DNA of 33,253 bases from an uncultured Saprospirales bacterium (GTDB taxonomy: Bacteria; Bacteroidota; Bacteroidia; Chitinophagales; JADIYW01). The translations under genes were made by a program, and so were the position numbers. The notes beneath the pieces are model-generated. The model was not told where the DNA came from. It worked only from the letters and a program-made list of their open reading frames with translations, and searched no databases. The stretch is taken from assembly GCA_938008535.1 (NCBI GenBank), contig CALLKF010000163.1, positions 1 to 33,253 of the forward strand. The letters run 5' to 3'. Shown one piece after another: positions 24,558 through 31,990 of the stretch (positions are counted from its first letter, which is position 1; each line of letters starts with the position of its first letter).

Positions 24558-26093
24558 TTATTTTGATAGGTTACTTATTAGTTCGTTAAAATTCCTTCGA
24601 ACTTCACTTTGGTTTTTGTAACTATCTTTTGCAATGATTTCGGAAAGTCCAAAAGCTGCGGCGATACGAAGTATTGGTTCTATTTTATTTGTGTCTGCTC
24701 CAACAAACTCAACCATAAAAGGATGAGTAAGTGAAAGCCTTATTCCAATTTGTCTGATAGGAGAATTAATAACTTTCTCTTTTATGAAACTGTCGCTAAC
24801 CTCAATCAGTTCTGTTAATGAAGGATCATAAGATAATTCTATCGAAACTTTCCAGTCTGTTTTATTAAAGCGTAAATCAAATTCTCGATGTAAAGTTTGT
24901 TCAGTTTTCTTTAGTTCTTCTTTTTCTTTAGATTCGGACACAGCATTTGAATCAATCACATCTGCTACTGCTTGAGGTGCTTTTTTTTCAAAGTCATCAG
25001 CTGTTTCATTAAGGGCTTTAACTGCTGCTTTGTATTCCTTTTCAGTCGCTCTTACTCGATAGTTTTCAGCTTGTTGTAAAAGAGGAAACTCTTTAGAATT
25101 TATATCATCTTTAAGAAGTTTTAAAAAAATATCCAGGTTTTCATCCCATTGTATACCTTTTTTTGTGAAATTGACACTGAACCCATCTAAATGAAGTTCA
25201 CCAAATACCCTTTGGTAACGATAACTATTTGGTGCTCCGAAGATAAAATCAGGTCTGAAACCGTTGTCAAAACTTCCTTCAATTACTCTTCCTCTTCTAA
25301 ATAGAGCAAAACCAGCTTCAGCTGTTGATGCTTTCTCTCTAATTGCAACAAAGCCACGGACACTTAATCCTTCTTCAATAGAAAAGTCTATTTCTTTTTT
25401 CCATAAGATAGGTTTCCCTTCAGGTTCATCATATTTCGCAGTATTTAATATCTTAGGTTCTTGGAATATTAATTCTTCGTTGTTTAATGTCAATTTTAAT
25501 ATTCCTTTGCGAATAAATTCTCTATATATACTTCTTAAGTGATCTTTGACTTTACCAATGCCTTTTCTTCTAGGCATTCGGTTTACATTAAACAATTCAA
25601 CAATCGTATAGTGATGGTTTTTATCACATTGTTTAATTTCTACATCCAATTCCTCCAGTCTATCTTCAAAAATTTTCTTCATGTCGAATGAAACTTTTTT
25701 TAATTGTGCTTCACCTACTGCTGTTGTCGTAACACACCATGTATCGGAAAACCAACAAGCTGCTGATTTCATTCCCATTCCAAATTCTGATAAACCTGAA
25801 TTGTCAATAGGAACTTCAGCTGCTCTAAATGCTCTAGCATAATCATTGACACTAATACCAGCAGCGTTGTCTCTAATGACAATCTTGTTTTCAGATTCAT
25901 TTATTTCAACTTTAACTTGAAGAATGAATTTATCTCCTCCAATTTCTTTTAAAACTGTTTCGTTTTTTAGATAACTGTCAATTGCATTATCAATAAATTC
26001 GGCTAATGCAAACCATGTCTCATATTCTATGTGCTTTAGAATAGAGAGCATTGTTACTTGCGGGCGAATATTTACTTTATTTTGTTGGCTCAT
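24558..26093 (-). CDS. GHKL ATPase, MORC/MutL-like, restriction-associated
   Basis: This 511-residue protein has the Bergerat ATP-binding fold. The N box is FALAEFIDNAIDS (Glu32 catalytic, Asn36 for Mg2+), the G1 box RDNAAGIS (Asp75, Gly79) and the G2 region SGLSEFGMGMKSAACWFSD (100-117). An S5-like domain follows (about 170-340), then a charged, probably coiled-coil segment (about 345-405, KEYKAAVKALNETADDFEKK) and a C-terminal domain. The arrangement fits the MORC-related GHKL group found with restriction systems, thought to dimerise on ATP binding and clamp or remodel DNA. Its start lies 17 bases inside the methyltransferase gene, and the Z1 gene follows after six bases. No histidine-kinase phosphorylation motif is present. 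Confidence 0.9.
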   Translation of the reverse strand: MSQQNKVNIRPQVTMLSILKHIEYETWFALAEFIDNAIDSYLKNETVLKEIGGDKFILQVKVEINESENKIVIRDNAAGISVNDYARAFRAAEVPIDNSGLSEFGMGMKSAACWFSDTWCVTTTAVGEAQLKKVSFDMKKIFEDRLEELDVEIKQCDKNHHYTIVELFNVNRMPRRKGIGKVKDHLRSIYREFIRKGILKLTLNNEELIFQEPKILNTAKYDEPEGKPILWKKEIDFSIEEGLSVRGFVAIREKASTAEAGFALFRRGRVIEGSFDNGFRPDFIFGAPNSYRYQRVFGELHLDGFSVNFTKKGIQWDENLDIFLKLLKDDINSKEFPLLQQAENYRVRATEKEYKAAVKALNETADDFEKKAPQAVADVIDSNAVSESKEKEELKKTEQTLHREFDLRFNKTDWKVSIELSYDPSLTELIEVSDSFIKEKVINSPIRQIGIRLSLTHPFMVEFVGADTNKIEPILRIAAAFGLSEIIAKDSYKNQSEVRRNFNELISNLSK

Positions 26094-27426
26094 AGTTTTT
26101 GGACAAGAAATTAAGTGCTAAATGTTTTGAACTAATATTATTCACTTCCTTTTCTTCTATCAAAAGTTGTGATGCAATGAGTTTTACAATTTTTGCATTT
26201 ACAGCATTTCCTAATGCTTTGAAAGCTGCACTGTCATTTTCAGGCAGTTTTAAACCTTGTAAGGATTGTAATTTCAAACCTTCTTTTCTTGTAATATATC
26301 TATTTTCCCAACCAATGATAGGGATTTGGGTATTGGTGCAAACTAAAGAAGGAAAAAAATCGCGCTTTTTTATTCTAATACCTGATGCTCTAAATTGTAA
26401 AATGTATTTATTGATTTTTCGTTTATTATCACCAACATTCCATTCTAATTTTTGCCAACTTTGAGAGGGCAATTCTGCAATTTTATTTACAACTTCTTTT
26501 ATATGGTTTTTATTGTCTTTATAAAATTGCCTGTTCTGTTTAATATATCGTTGTTTCCAATCAGGAAATTCATGATCAACTCTTGCATAGCTTGGTAAAT
26601 TATATAACTGCTCTTCTTTGGTCAAACCATTTAGTGAGATGCCAAAATTACCTTTGTATTCTCCTAGTTCTTTACTTGAAAGCAAATATGGATAAGTTTC
26701 TTCATAAGGATAATTTGCACCAAACTCCATTCCCCAGATTGGAAACCCAGGTATTCTTATTTTTTTTGGTATTGCATCTATCAATTCTTGCCAAAGTTTA
26801 ATGCAGTCTTGATTCGCTTTTGGAAGTTTTTTAGCATTTAAAGGATTGTGTTCAATAAAATCATCTAACTGTATGATTTCTTTTTTATGTTTGTCAACTT
26901 TGTCAAAGCTAAAATGTTTTAGAGCATTTTTACCAAATGCACCAACTATGAAAATTCTTTGTCTATGCTGTGGAATACCAAAATCATGTGGTGAATAATC
27001 TTGATGGTCAACTTCATAGTCAAGTCTTTCAAACTCGGCTTTCATTGCTTTCCACGTTTCTTCATTATTATGTTTGGCAATAAAACGAACATTTTCTAAA
27101 ATAAAAAATTTTGGTCTTCTCACTTCGAGAATTTTTATGATTTCGTCAAATAGGGTTCCTCTTTCGTCCTCTCTTCCAAGTTGTTTTCCTGCTTTGGAAA
27201 ATGGCTGACAAGGAAAACCTGCACATAAAATATCATGCTTTGGTATGCTATCAATTTCATGTGTAACAATCTTTTTTATATCGCCTTTAGGTTCAATTCC
27301 CCAATTCATTTTATACACATCTCGCAAGGTAGTGTCAAGTTCACTTGCAAAAACACATTCATGTCCAAGTTCATGCAATGCTTTATGAAAACCACCAAGA
27401 CCCGCAAATAAATCAATAAATTTCAT
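26077..27426 (-). CDS. C5-cytosine DNA methyltransferase
   Basis: This 449-residue enzyme transfers a methyl group from SAM to cytosine C5. Motifs in order: I, FIDLFAGLGGF (3-13, SAM binding); IV, GFPCQPFS with nucleophile Cys73; VI, ENV (111-113); VIII, QHRQR (153-157); a long target-recognition region (about 180-385) with no recognisable specificity; then IX-like TRKEGLKLQSLQG and X, ALGNAVN. The protein is complete, so self DNA should be protected. It is the first gene of the operon, with a promoter-like pair at 27455-27484, and overlaps the ATPase gene by 17 bases. The accompanying vsr gene fits m5C methylation. The target sequence cannot be read from the sequence. Confidence 0.96.
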   Translation of the reverse strand: MKFIDLFAGLGGFHKALHELGHECVFASELDTTLRDVYKMNWGIEPKGDIKKIVTHEIDSIPKHDILCAGFPCQPFSKAGKQLGREDERGTLFDEIIKILEVRRPKFFILENVRFIAKHNNEETWKAMKAEFERLDYEVDHQDYSPHDFGIPQHRQRIFIVGAFGKNALKHFSFDKVDKHKKEIIQLDDFIEHNPLNAKKLPKANQDCIKLWQELIDAIPKKIRIPGFPIWGMEFGANYPYEETYPYLLSSKELGEYKGNFGISLNGLTKEEQLYNLPSYARVDHEFPDWKQRYIKQNRQFYKDNKNHIKEVVNKIAELPSQSWQKLEWNVGDNKRKINKYILQFRASGIRIKKRDFFPSLVCTNTQIPIIGWENRYITRKEGLKLQSLQGLKLPENDSAAFKALGNAVNAKIVKLIASQLLIEEKEVNNISSKHLALNFLSKNYEPTK

Positions 27427-27454
27427 TATTATTATCTATATTTTTTTTATAATC

Positions 27455-27484
27455 CGAAAATACGTCCAATGCATGACAAATCAA
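27455..27484 (-). promoter_or_regulatory. Candidate promoter of the restriction operon
   Basis: On the minus strand, TTG (27482-27484), a 19-base spacer and TATTTTCG (27455-27462; one mismatch to TAnnTTTG) give a predicted start near 27448. The leader before the methyltransferase ATG at 27426 would be about 22 bases. Confidence 0.4.
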
Positions 27485-27596
27485 AGAAAAAACAAATATA
27501 TTCTAGCTATACTTTCATAACTGCAAAAATCTCGCTCACGCAAACCCCATGATAACTGTAACCACTTGTTCAATTATTCTTTCTTAACAAATCCAC

Positions 27597-27628
27597 TTGC
27601 ACAAATAAGCAAAGCTTCCTTATTTTTG
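27597..27628 (+). promoter_or_regulatory. Promoter of the SIMPL-domain gene
   Basis: TTG (27597-27599), a 21-base spacer and TATTTTTG (27621-27628) match the Bacteroidota promoter form. The predicted start is near 27635, about 26 bases before the ATG at 27661. Confidence 0.5.
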
Positions 27629-27660
27629 GATAGCACATCATCATCAAAATAACCTCATAT

Positions 27661-28389
27661 ATGAAAACAAAAATCATTTTATATCTTTTCCTGTGCTTCG
27701 CATTCAACCGTGGTATGGCGCAGGACATCAAAGAAAGCAATCAGCGCTTTATTGAAGTGACCGGTAGCGCTGAAATGGAAATACAACCTGACGAAATTCG
27801 TTTTCAGATTCGCATCGGTGAATATTTTAAGGAAGAATACGACAAAGGAAAGACCGAAAAAGATTACGTTACTAAAGTGCCGCTTGAAGATATTGAAAAA
27901 TCACTGCTGAAAGAACTTACAGCCATCGGTATCACCAAAGAACAAATGATCATAAGCGATGTATCATCTGAATCCTATTGGCTGGCGGATGCAAAGATGT
28001 TTCGTAAAAGTAAAACGATCGAGATCGTTATCACAGATTTTAAAAAGATGGCTGATATCATTAGCAGTGTCAAAACAAAAGGCATAAAAGACATGGGCAT
28101 CAGCGAGCTTAAAAATAAAAGGATAACGGAGTACCGCAAAGAAGTGAAGATGCAGGCGATGAAAGCAGCCAAAGAAAAAGCGGACTACCTGCTGCAAAGT
28201 GTTGGCGAAAATATCGGTAAGCTGCTTTCCGCTACCGAACTTGACAATACAAACAATTACTTTTGGCAACCGCAAAATGCGCTGAGCAACAGTATCATGC
28301 CGTCACAGCAGAGCGGCAGTGAGGACAAAGAGAATATGCGTAAAATAAAACTGAAGTATGAGATACGCGCTCGTTTTGAAATCAAATAA
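27661..28389 (+). CDS. SIMPL-domain (DUF541) exported protein
   Basis: This 242-residue protein has a signal peptide (1-20, ending GMAQ) and one SIMPL/DUF541 domain. The domain begins RFIEVTGSAEMEIQPDEI, the family's 'V-G-G-x-v-P-D' start, and continues through the strand FQIRIGEYF to an extended C-terminal part with KEKADYLLQSVGENIGKLL. Members are periplasmic or membrane-associated and of unclear function; some are linked to stress tolerance or envelope organisation. It is probably monocistronic with its own promoter. It is richer in G+C than most of the window (25 of 60 bases at 28081-28140 against 18 of 60 at 3181-3240), and an 11-bp direct repeat CTCGCTCACGC lies on each side (27531-27541 and 28398-28408). 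Both hint at a different origin. Confidence 0.85.
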   Translation: MKTKIILYLFLCFAFNRGMAQDIKESNQRFIEVTGSAEMEIQPDEIRFQIRIGEYFKEEYDKGKTEKDYVTKVPLEDIEKSLLKELTAIGITKEQMIISDVSSESYWLADAKMFRKSKTIEIVITDFKKMADIISSVKTKGIKDMGISELKNKRITEYRKEVKMQAMKAAKEKADYLLQSVGENIGKLLSATELDNTNNYFWQPQNALSNSIMPSQQSGSEDKENMRKIKLKYEIRARFEIK

Positions 28390-28390
28390 A

Positions 28391-28412
28391 AAAAAACCTC
28401 GCTCACGCGAGG
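28391..28412. terminator. Hairpin after the SIMPL gene
   Basis: A 6-bp G+C-rich stem (CCTCGC at 28397-28402, GCGAGG at 28407-28412) with a TCAC loop lies just after the stop codon. The A tract lies before it, so U-tract termination would work better for a minus-strand transcript; for the SIMPL transcript it is a weak terminator. Confidence 0.45.
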
Positions 28413-28481
28413 TCAATTATGACACCTTACAAGAAAACTGTAATTCAAAGGTAAAACACAACTCCATAAACCGCCAAACAA

Positions 28482-28544
28482 ATGAGTAAACGGACGTTTT
28501 CATTGAGTAAACGGTCAGTGCATTGCTTTCATAGGGTATCTTAA
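28482..28544 (+). other. Two-unit 21-bp repeat in a 20-codon frame, plus repeat remnant
   Basis: Two copies of TGAGTAAACGG (28483-28493, 28504-28514) are 21 bases apart inside a short ATG frame reading MSKRTFSLSKRSVHCFHRVS. The period equals that of the array at 28743-29035, although the sequence differs. The rest of the gap between 28413 and 28742 holds a remnant of the terminal repeat family (28543-28563) and a 7-bp hairpin TCTCGTC/GACGAGA (28604-28620). No larger gene is seen. Whether the short frame is translated is unknown. Confidence 0.35.
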
Positions 28545-28742
28545 CCATGACAAGGCACAAAGAACACAACTTGCTCCAGCATCCATCAAATTGCAGAAAG
28601 TAGTCTCGTCTTAGACGAGATCAAATAAAGCAATCACATTGCACGCAATTAAAATCCCATTCATCCTAAAATCCGTTAATCCTGATTCAGACAATAAAGC
28701 GCTCACCGCAAAGCCATTTAAGCACCCAATAACGATAACACC

Positions 28743-29035
28743 ACACACCGGATCAACAATTGGTTGCTCCGCATAAATAGTTGGTTACACCGCATAAAGA
28801 AGGTGTTGCTCCGTATTACAAATTCATTGCTCCGCATAAAGAAACGGTTACAGCGGATAAAGTCAGTGTTGCACCGCGTAAAGACGTCGTTACACCGCAT
28901 AAAGAATATGTTGCAACGGACGAAGACCATGTTACACGCAATAAAGAATACGTTACATCGCACAAAGAGCGTGTTGCACCGATTGAAGACGTTGTTGCTC
29001 CGCATTAAGACCGCATTACTCCGAATGAAGAGTGC
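28743..29035. repeat. 21-bp tandem array, about 14 degenerate units in heptad register
   Basis: Thirteen clear units of the type GTTACACCGCATAAAGAAT (21 bases each, 28763-29035) and one weaker unit before them follow one another without a single insertion or deletion. The plus frame from 28764 (TTG start only, stop at 29066) reads as heptads L-x-R-x-K-x-x: Leu 13/13 (TTG and TTA mixed), Arg 12/13 with four codons, Lys 11/13. The minus-strand frame 29005-28718 has an ATG and reads x-x-F-x-R-(C/S)-N: Asn 13/13, Arg 12/13, Phe 11/13. Silent variation in either frame suggests present or past protein coding, perhaps a basic amphipathic helix. I cannot decide the strand. Confidence 0.8.
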
Positions 29036-29108
29036 AAAATGTGTGAATGCTCTTACTGCACAATAAATAAGAAGTCTAAACGTTTATATTGTATAAAAAT
29101 AAACAGGT

Positions 29109-29486
29109 ATGTTAACGCTCAACATCAAGGCGGTCATGAACGCCAGAGAAATCTACAATCACAACGCGTTTTTATGCAATCACGGCTTCAATTATTACAC
29201 AGCAAGTCGCCTGCTCAACAATAAAGTAAAAAGTATCAGTCACTCACAATTGGAAAAGCTGTGCCTCTTGTTGCATTGCACACCTAACGACCTCTATACT
29301 TGGAGTGCAGCCAACGCGAAAATGGTCAACAGCAGCCAACCGCTGCATCAGTTACTTCCAATTGCTGTGAAACCACCAACCAACCAAGTGTACAACAACT
29401 TACCACTCCATAAAGTACTAGAATTGCGCAACTCAATAGATGCAGTGGTAAACAACGAACCATCTAATCAAAATACAAGTGTATAA
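29109..29486 (+). CDS. Small XRE/Cro-type helix-turn-helix regulator
   Basis: This 125-residue protein has an N-terminal domain (about 1-68) that reads as a Cro/C1-type HTH of the Bacteroidota kind: LNIKAVMNAREI, then FNYYTASRLLNNKVKSIS with the recognition helix, then LEKLCLLLHCTPNDLYTW. The 'HCTPNDL' ending is typical. The remaining half is Asn/Pro/Gln-rich and probably disordered. It follows the 21-bp array by about 70 bases and is richer in G+C than the window average (25 of 60 bases at 29161-29220), like the SIMPL gene. Its target is unknown; autoregulation or control of the array region would be a guess. No partner toxin or phage gene is seen nearby. Confidence 0.75.
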   Translation: MLTLNIKAVMNAREIYNHNAFLCNHGFNYYTASRLLNNKVKSISHSQLEKLCLLLHCTPNDLYTWSAANAKMVNSSQPLHQLLPIAVKPPTNQVYNNLPLHKVLELRNSIDAVVNNEPSNQNTSV

Positions 29487-29493
29487 AACGAAA

Positions 29494-29529
29494 AAGCAGT
29501 TTGTCGGAAAGGATGCCAACAAACTGCTT
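29494..29529 (+). terminator. Hairpin after the XRE-type gene
   Basis: A perfect 11-bp stem (AAGCAGTTTGT at 29494-29504, its complement at 29519-29529) with a 14-base loop lies eight bases after the stop codon. No U tract follows, so termination is plausible but unproven. Confidence 0.5.
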
Positions 29530-29594
29530 AAACTAGTATCGCTTAATTAAATGCTTCAGATGAATAAAAGTACTTAAGGCACGCGCTTCAAGGT

Positions 29595-30179
29595 TTACTT
29601 ATCACCCATTTTAATCGGAGTATCTGGTGTAATATGATAAGCACCATCTATTACTTTAATAGTTCGGTAATCACTGCTTACATTTAAGCGAATCCAACCG
29701 TAATGTTTATTGGCACCATCCAGAAAAATAATTGGAATATACACATCGCCAACACCAGCAAAACCTCTGAAACTAGGAGTTGCTTTTACACCTGCAAACA
29801 CAACATTATACCATTCTGTTTTAGTGGAAAGCAATGCAGGTTGTTGTCCGCTAGCCATATTTTTTAACTTATAGGTAATGAAATAAGTTTGCGTAGAGTC
29901 TATATACATGTAAGTATGAAGACCAGAAAGATAACAAACCGAGGTATCGGCTGATTCATTAGATACTGCTAACACTAACAAATCGGTACTACCATCGCCG
30001 TTTATATCGATAGAATCTTTTTTAAGATTGCGATCTAACTGAGAAGTCACAGATTTGTTGAATGATTTATAAGTAATGTTAGGGTCGTCTTGCTCATTTT
30101 TTTTGCAAGAAAGAATTAAGCCAGAAAGCAGCATAAATGCAGCGATTAGTTTTGTTGAAAGTTGGATATTGTTTTTCAT
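29595..30179 (-). CDS. Hypothetical lipoprotein
   Basis: This 194-residue lipoprotein starts at the ATG at 30179 (MKNNIQLSTKLIAAFMLL), with the lipobox LILSC (Cys29 region) followed by KKNEQDD. The mature part has a calcium-loop-like DINGDGSTDLLVLAVS, as in FG-GAP or EF-hand-like loops, and beta-rich segments ending HYGWIRLNVSSDY. It may be a one-domain surface lipoprotein. An in-frame ATG at 30227 would add 16 polar residues before the signal and is rejected. Its 3' flank (29572-29582) contains the sequence ACTTAAGGCAC, shared with the terminal repeat array. Function unknown. The 248 bases upstream (30180-30427) hold no gene. Confidence 0.75.
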   Translation of the reverse strand: MKNNIQLSTKLIAAFMLLSGLILSCKKNEQDDPNITYKSFNKSVTSQLDRNLKKDSIDINGDGSTDLLVLAVSNESADTSVCYLSGLHTYMYIDSTQTYFITYKLKNMASGQQPALLSTKTEWYNVVFAGVKATPSFRGFAGVGDVYIPIIFLDGANKHYGWIRLNVSSDYRTIKVIDGAYHITPDTPIKMGDK

Positions 30180-30427
30180 AAAATTATTTTTTGATGTAAA
30201 AGTATGTACAACATTCTCAGCTGTCAATATTCAATGAGTATTCGTACAATACAAATTAGAATTCGGTAAAATGCAGGATTTATTTGGAGTTATTGGTTTA
30301 GTAAAATAAGGTATTGCCTACTATCCTATCAGCTAAAAAGCTATTGAATGCTAGAGTAAGTTTATCGAAACCATATTGATTTATAGTCAACTGATAAACA
30401 ATGTAAGGAAGGAAAGTGTGTTTTATG

Positions 30428-31615
30428 TTATTCTTTAATCAATCGTTTCTTATACGCAATCAACATAAAATAAGTAGTCAATCCGGCAATCAAACCGGCA
30501 ACTGTTGCAAACGTAATCGCACCTACCGTATATTGGATCACGTTTATTTTGATGGTTTCTAAAGATAGATTTCTGCTAAAGAAAACATAACTCGCGTGTT
30601 TACCCATCCAAATGGCACCTACTTTAAAACTCAAATAAATAATCAGCGGTATCATCGGTGGAATGCTGATGTGTGCAAACAAAATGAACAATAATTTATT
30701 CAATCGAAAGTAAACCGCTAATGCAATGCCTATCAGCAACTGAAAACCCCAAAGTGGCACAATACCCATAAAAATACCAAACGCCACCGACAAGGATGTA
30801 ATAGTATTGGAAGTTTCAGAATGTAGCACTTCGTACTTCATTTGTCGGTAAGTTTCTTTTTTAAACCACGGAACAATAAAATTTCTTGGATGAATATAAA
30901 GTGCAGCAATCAGCACCAACACCGTATTTAAAATACTGATGCGTGTAAAATCTTTCAACGGCCTGAAATGTGTAATGCGTGTTTCTTTCGGCGCATAATA
31001 AACCGTTACCGGAACCGAATCTACCTTAATATATTTCCAAGATGCGCGTACAATCACTTCAATTTCAAACTCAAACTTCTTCGTGAAAAATCGCATATCT
31101 TTCATCAACGATATCGGATACAAACGATAGCCGGATTGCGTGTCAGGCACTGTCGTAAACGTTTCGGCCCAAAACCAAAACGTAGAAAACTTGTTACCAA
31201 AACTGCTTTTCGTTGGCACAGATGCCTGATCCATGTTGCGCGCGCCAATAACCAACGCTTGTCCTTTCGTTTCCAAATATTCCAGAAACTTTGGCAAGTC
31301 TTTTGCAAAATGTTGTCCGTCAGAATCTATGGAAATCGCGTTCTCATAACCCAAATCCAACGCTGCTTTAAAACCGGTACGCAATGCAAATCCTTTTCCT
31401 TGATTCACTGCATAACCAACATTCTTTACTTGCGGAAAATTTGCCAATATACTTAAAGTAGAATCTGTTGAACCATCGTTAATGACTAAAATATTAGACG
31501 TATATTCCAATACACTTTCTATCACTTGCTTCAACGTCTGTTCATTGTTGTACGTCGGAATCAGCACACATGTTTTCAGGTCAATAAACTTCTGATGGTA
31601 TTTCAATTCTGACAT
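30428..31615 (-). CDS. GT2 glycosyltransferase with C-terminal DUF2062 membrane domain
   Basis: This 395-residue protein has an N-terminal GT-A domain of family 2 (about 12-230) with CVLIPTYNNEQTL, VINDGSTDST and the metal-binding SIDSDGQH (Asp97, Asp99), then QSGYRLYP. A hydrophobic segment follows (about 232-245). The C-terminal DUF2062-like region (about 265-395) has ITSLSVAFGIFMGIVPLWGF and several transmembrane helices. Such fusions occur in aryl-polyene and flexirubin-type clusters and in lipid glycosylation, where the enzyme probably transfers a sugar or similar group to a lipid at the inner membrane. It is the third gene of a tight operon, six bases after the FabZ-like gene. The real substrate is unknown. 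Confidence 0.88.
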   Translation of the reverse strand: MSELKYHQKFIDLKTCVLIPTYNNEQTLKQVIESVLEYTSNILVINDGSTDSTLSILANFPQVKNVGYAVNQGKGFALRTGFKAALDLGYENAISIDSDGQHFAKDLPKFLEYLETKGQALVIGARNMDQASVPTKSSFGNKFSTFWFWAETFTTVPDTQSGYRLYPISLMKDMRFFTKKFEFEIEVIVRASWKYIKVDSVPVTVYYAPKETRITHFRPLKDFTRISILNTVLVLIAALYIHPRNFIVPWFKKETYRQMKYEVLHSETSNTITSLSVAFGIFMGIVPLWGFQLLIGIALAVYFRLNKLLFILFAHISIPPMIPLIIYLSFKVGAIWMGKHASYVFFSRNLSLETIKINVIQYTVGAITFATVAGLIAGLTTYFMLIAYKKRLIKE

Positions 31616-31621
31616 ATCAAC

Positions 31622-31990
31622 TCAAATATACACAGCACTGCTGATTTTTAAAAATACGGTTTCATGTGCGGTGATGGAGCCACTTACTTTAATTGAGTTT
31701 TCATCGGTGCTATCAAACTTTAAATGGATGTCGAGTTCCGAATGTTGCTGTGGAATCACCACATTAATAAATTTTACGTTTGCCAAACTTTGCAGTTGTA
31801 TGTTGCGTTGCGCCTTATCAGAAACAATGTCTTTCACCATTTGCAACATGCAAACACCAGGCACTACTGGTTGTTCCGGAAAGTGGCCTTCAAAAATAGG
31901 ATGCGCCGCGTTGATCAACACTTTTGTCTGTGTTTGAGTATCGCTGATGGTTTCCTGCGAAAGTATTGAATAAAAAGAATCTCGTAACAT
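31622..31990 (-). CDS. FabZ-like hotdog protein (3-hydroxyacyl-ACP dehydratase-like)
   Basis: This 122-residue hotdog-fold protein has the FabZ/FabA active-site region HPIFEGHFPEQPVVPGV with the catalytic His36 (GHFP). In E. coli-type FabZ the following helix supplies Glu (GVLILEA); here it reads PGVCMLQM, so the Glu position is Gln50. The protein is also shorter than a normal FabZ (about 145). Dehydratase activity is therefore uncertain. Small hotdog proteins of this type accompany aryl-polyene/flexirubin genes. Start and stop abut the lipoprotein gene upstream (TAA then ATG) and the GT gene follows after six bases, indicating an operon. It is probably cytosolic, acting on acyl-carrier-protein-bound chains. 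Confidence 0.82.
   Translation of the reverse strand: MLRDSFYSILSQETISDTQTQTKVLINAAHPIFEGHFPEQPVVPGVCMLQMVKDIVSDKAQRNIQLQSLANVKFINVVIPQQHSELDIHLKFDSTDENSIKVSGSITAHETVFLKISSAVYI

Noticed and set aside
20714..27500. Integrated mobile element with att sites carrying the restriction operon
   Set aside because: No integrase, transposase, tRNA target or convincing flanking direct repeats were found at the operon edges.
28743..29035. CRISPR or ordinary minisatellite
   Set aside because: There are no spacers, and substitutions follow codon-like positions while length is exactly kept, which a simple minisatellite would not require.
28764..29066. Firm annotation of the plus-strand heptad frame as a gene
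   Set aside because: No ATG start (TTG only), and the opposite strand shows a comparably constrained frame; left as an open question under the repeat.
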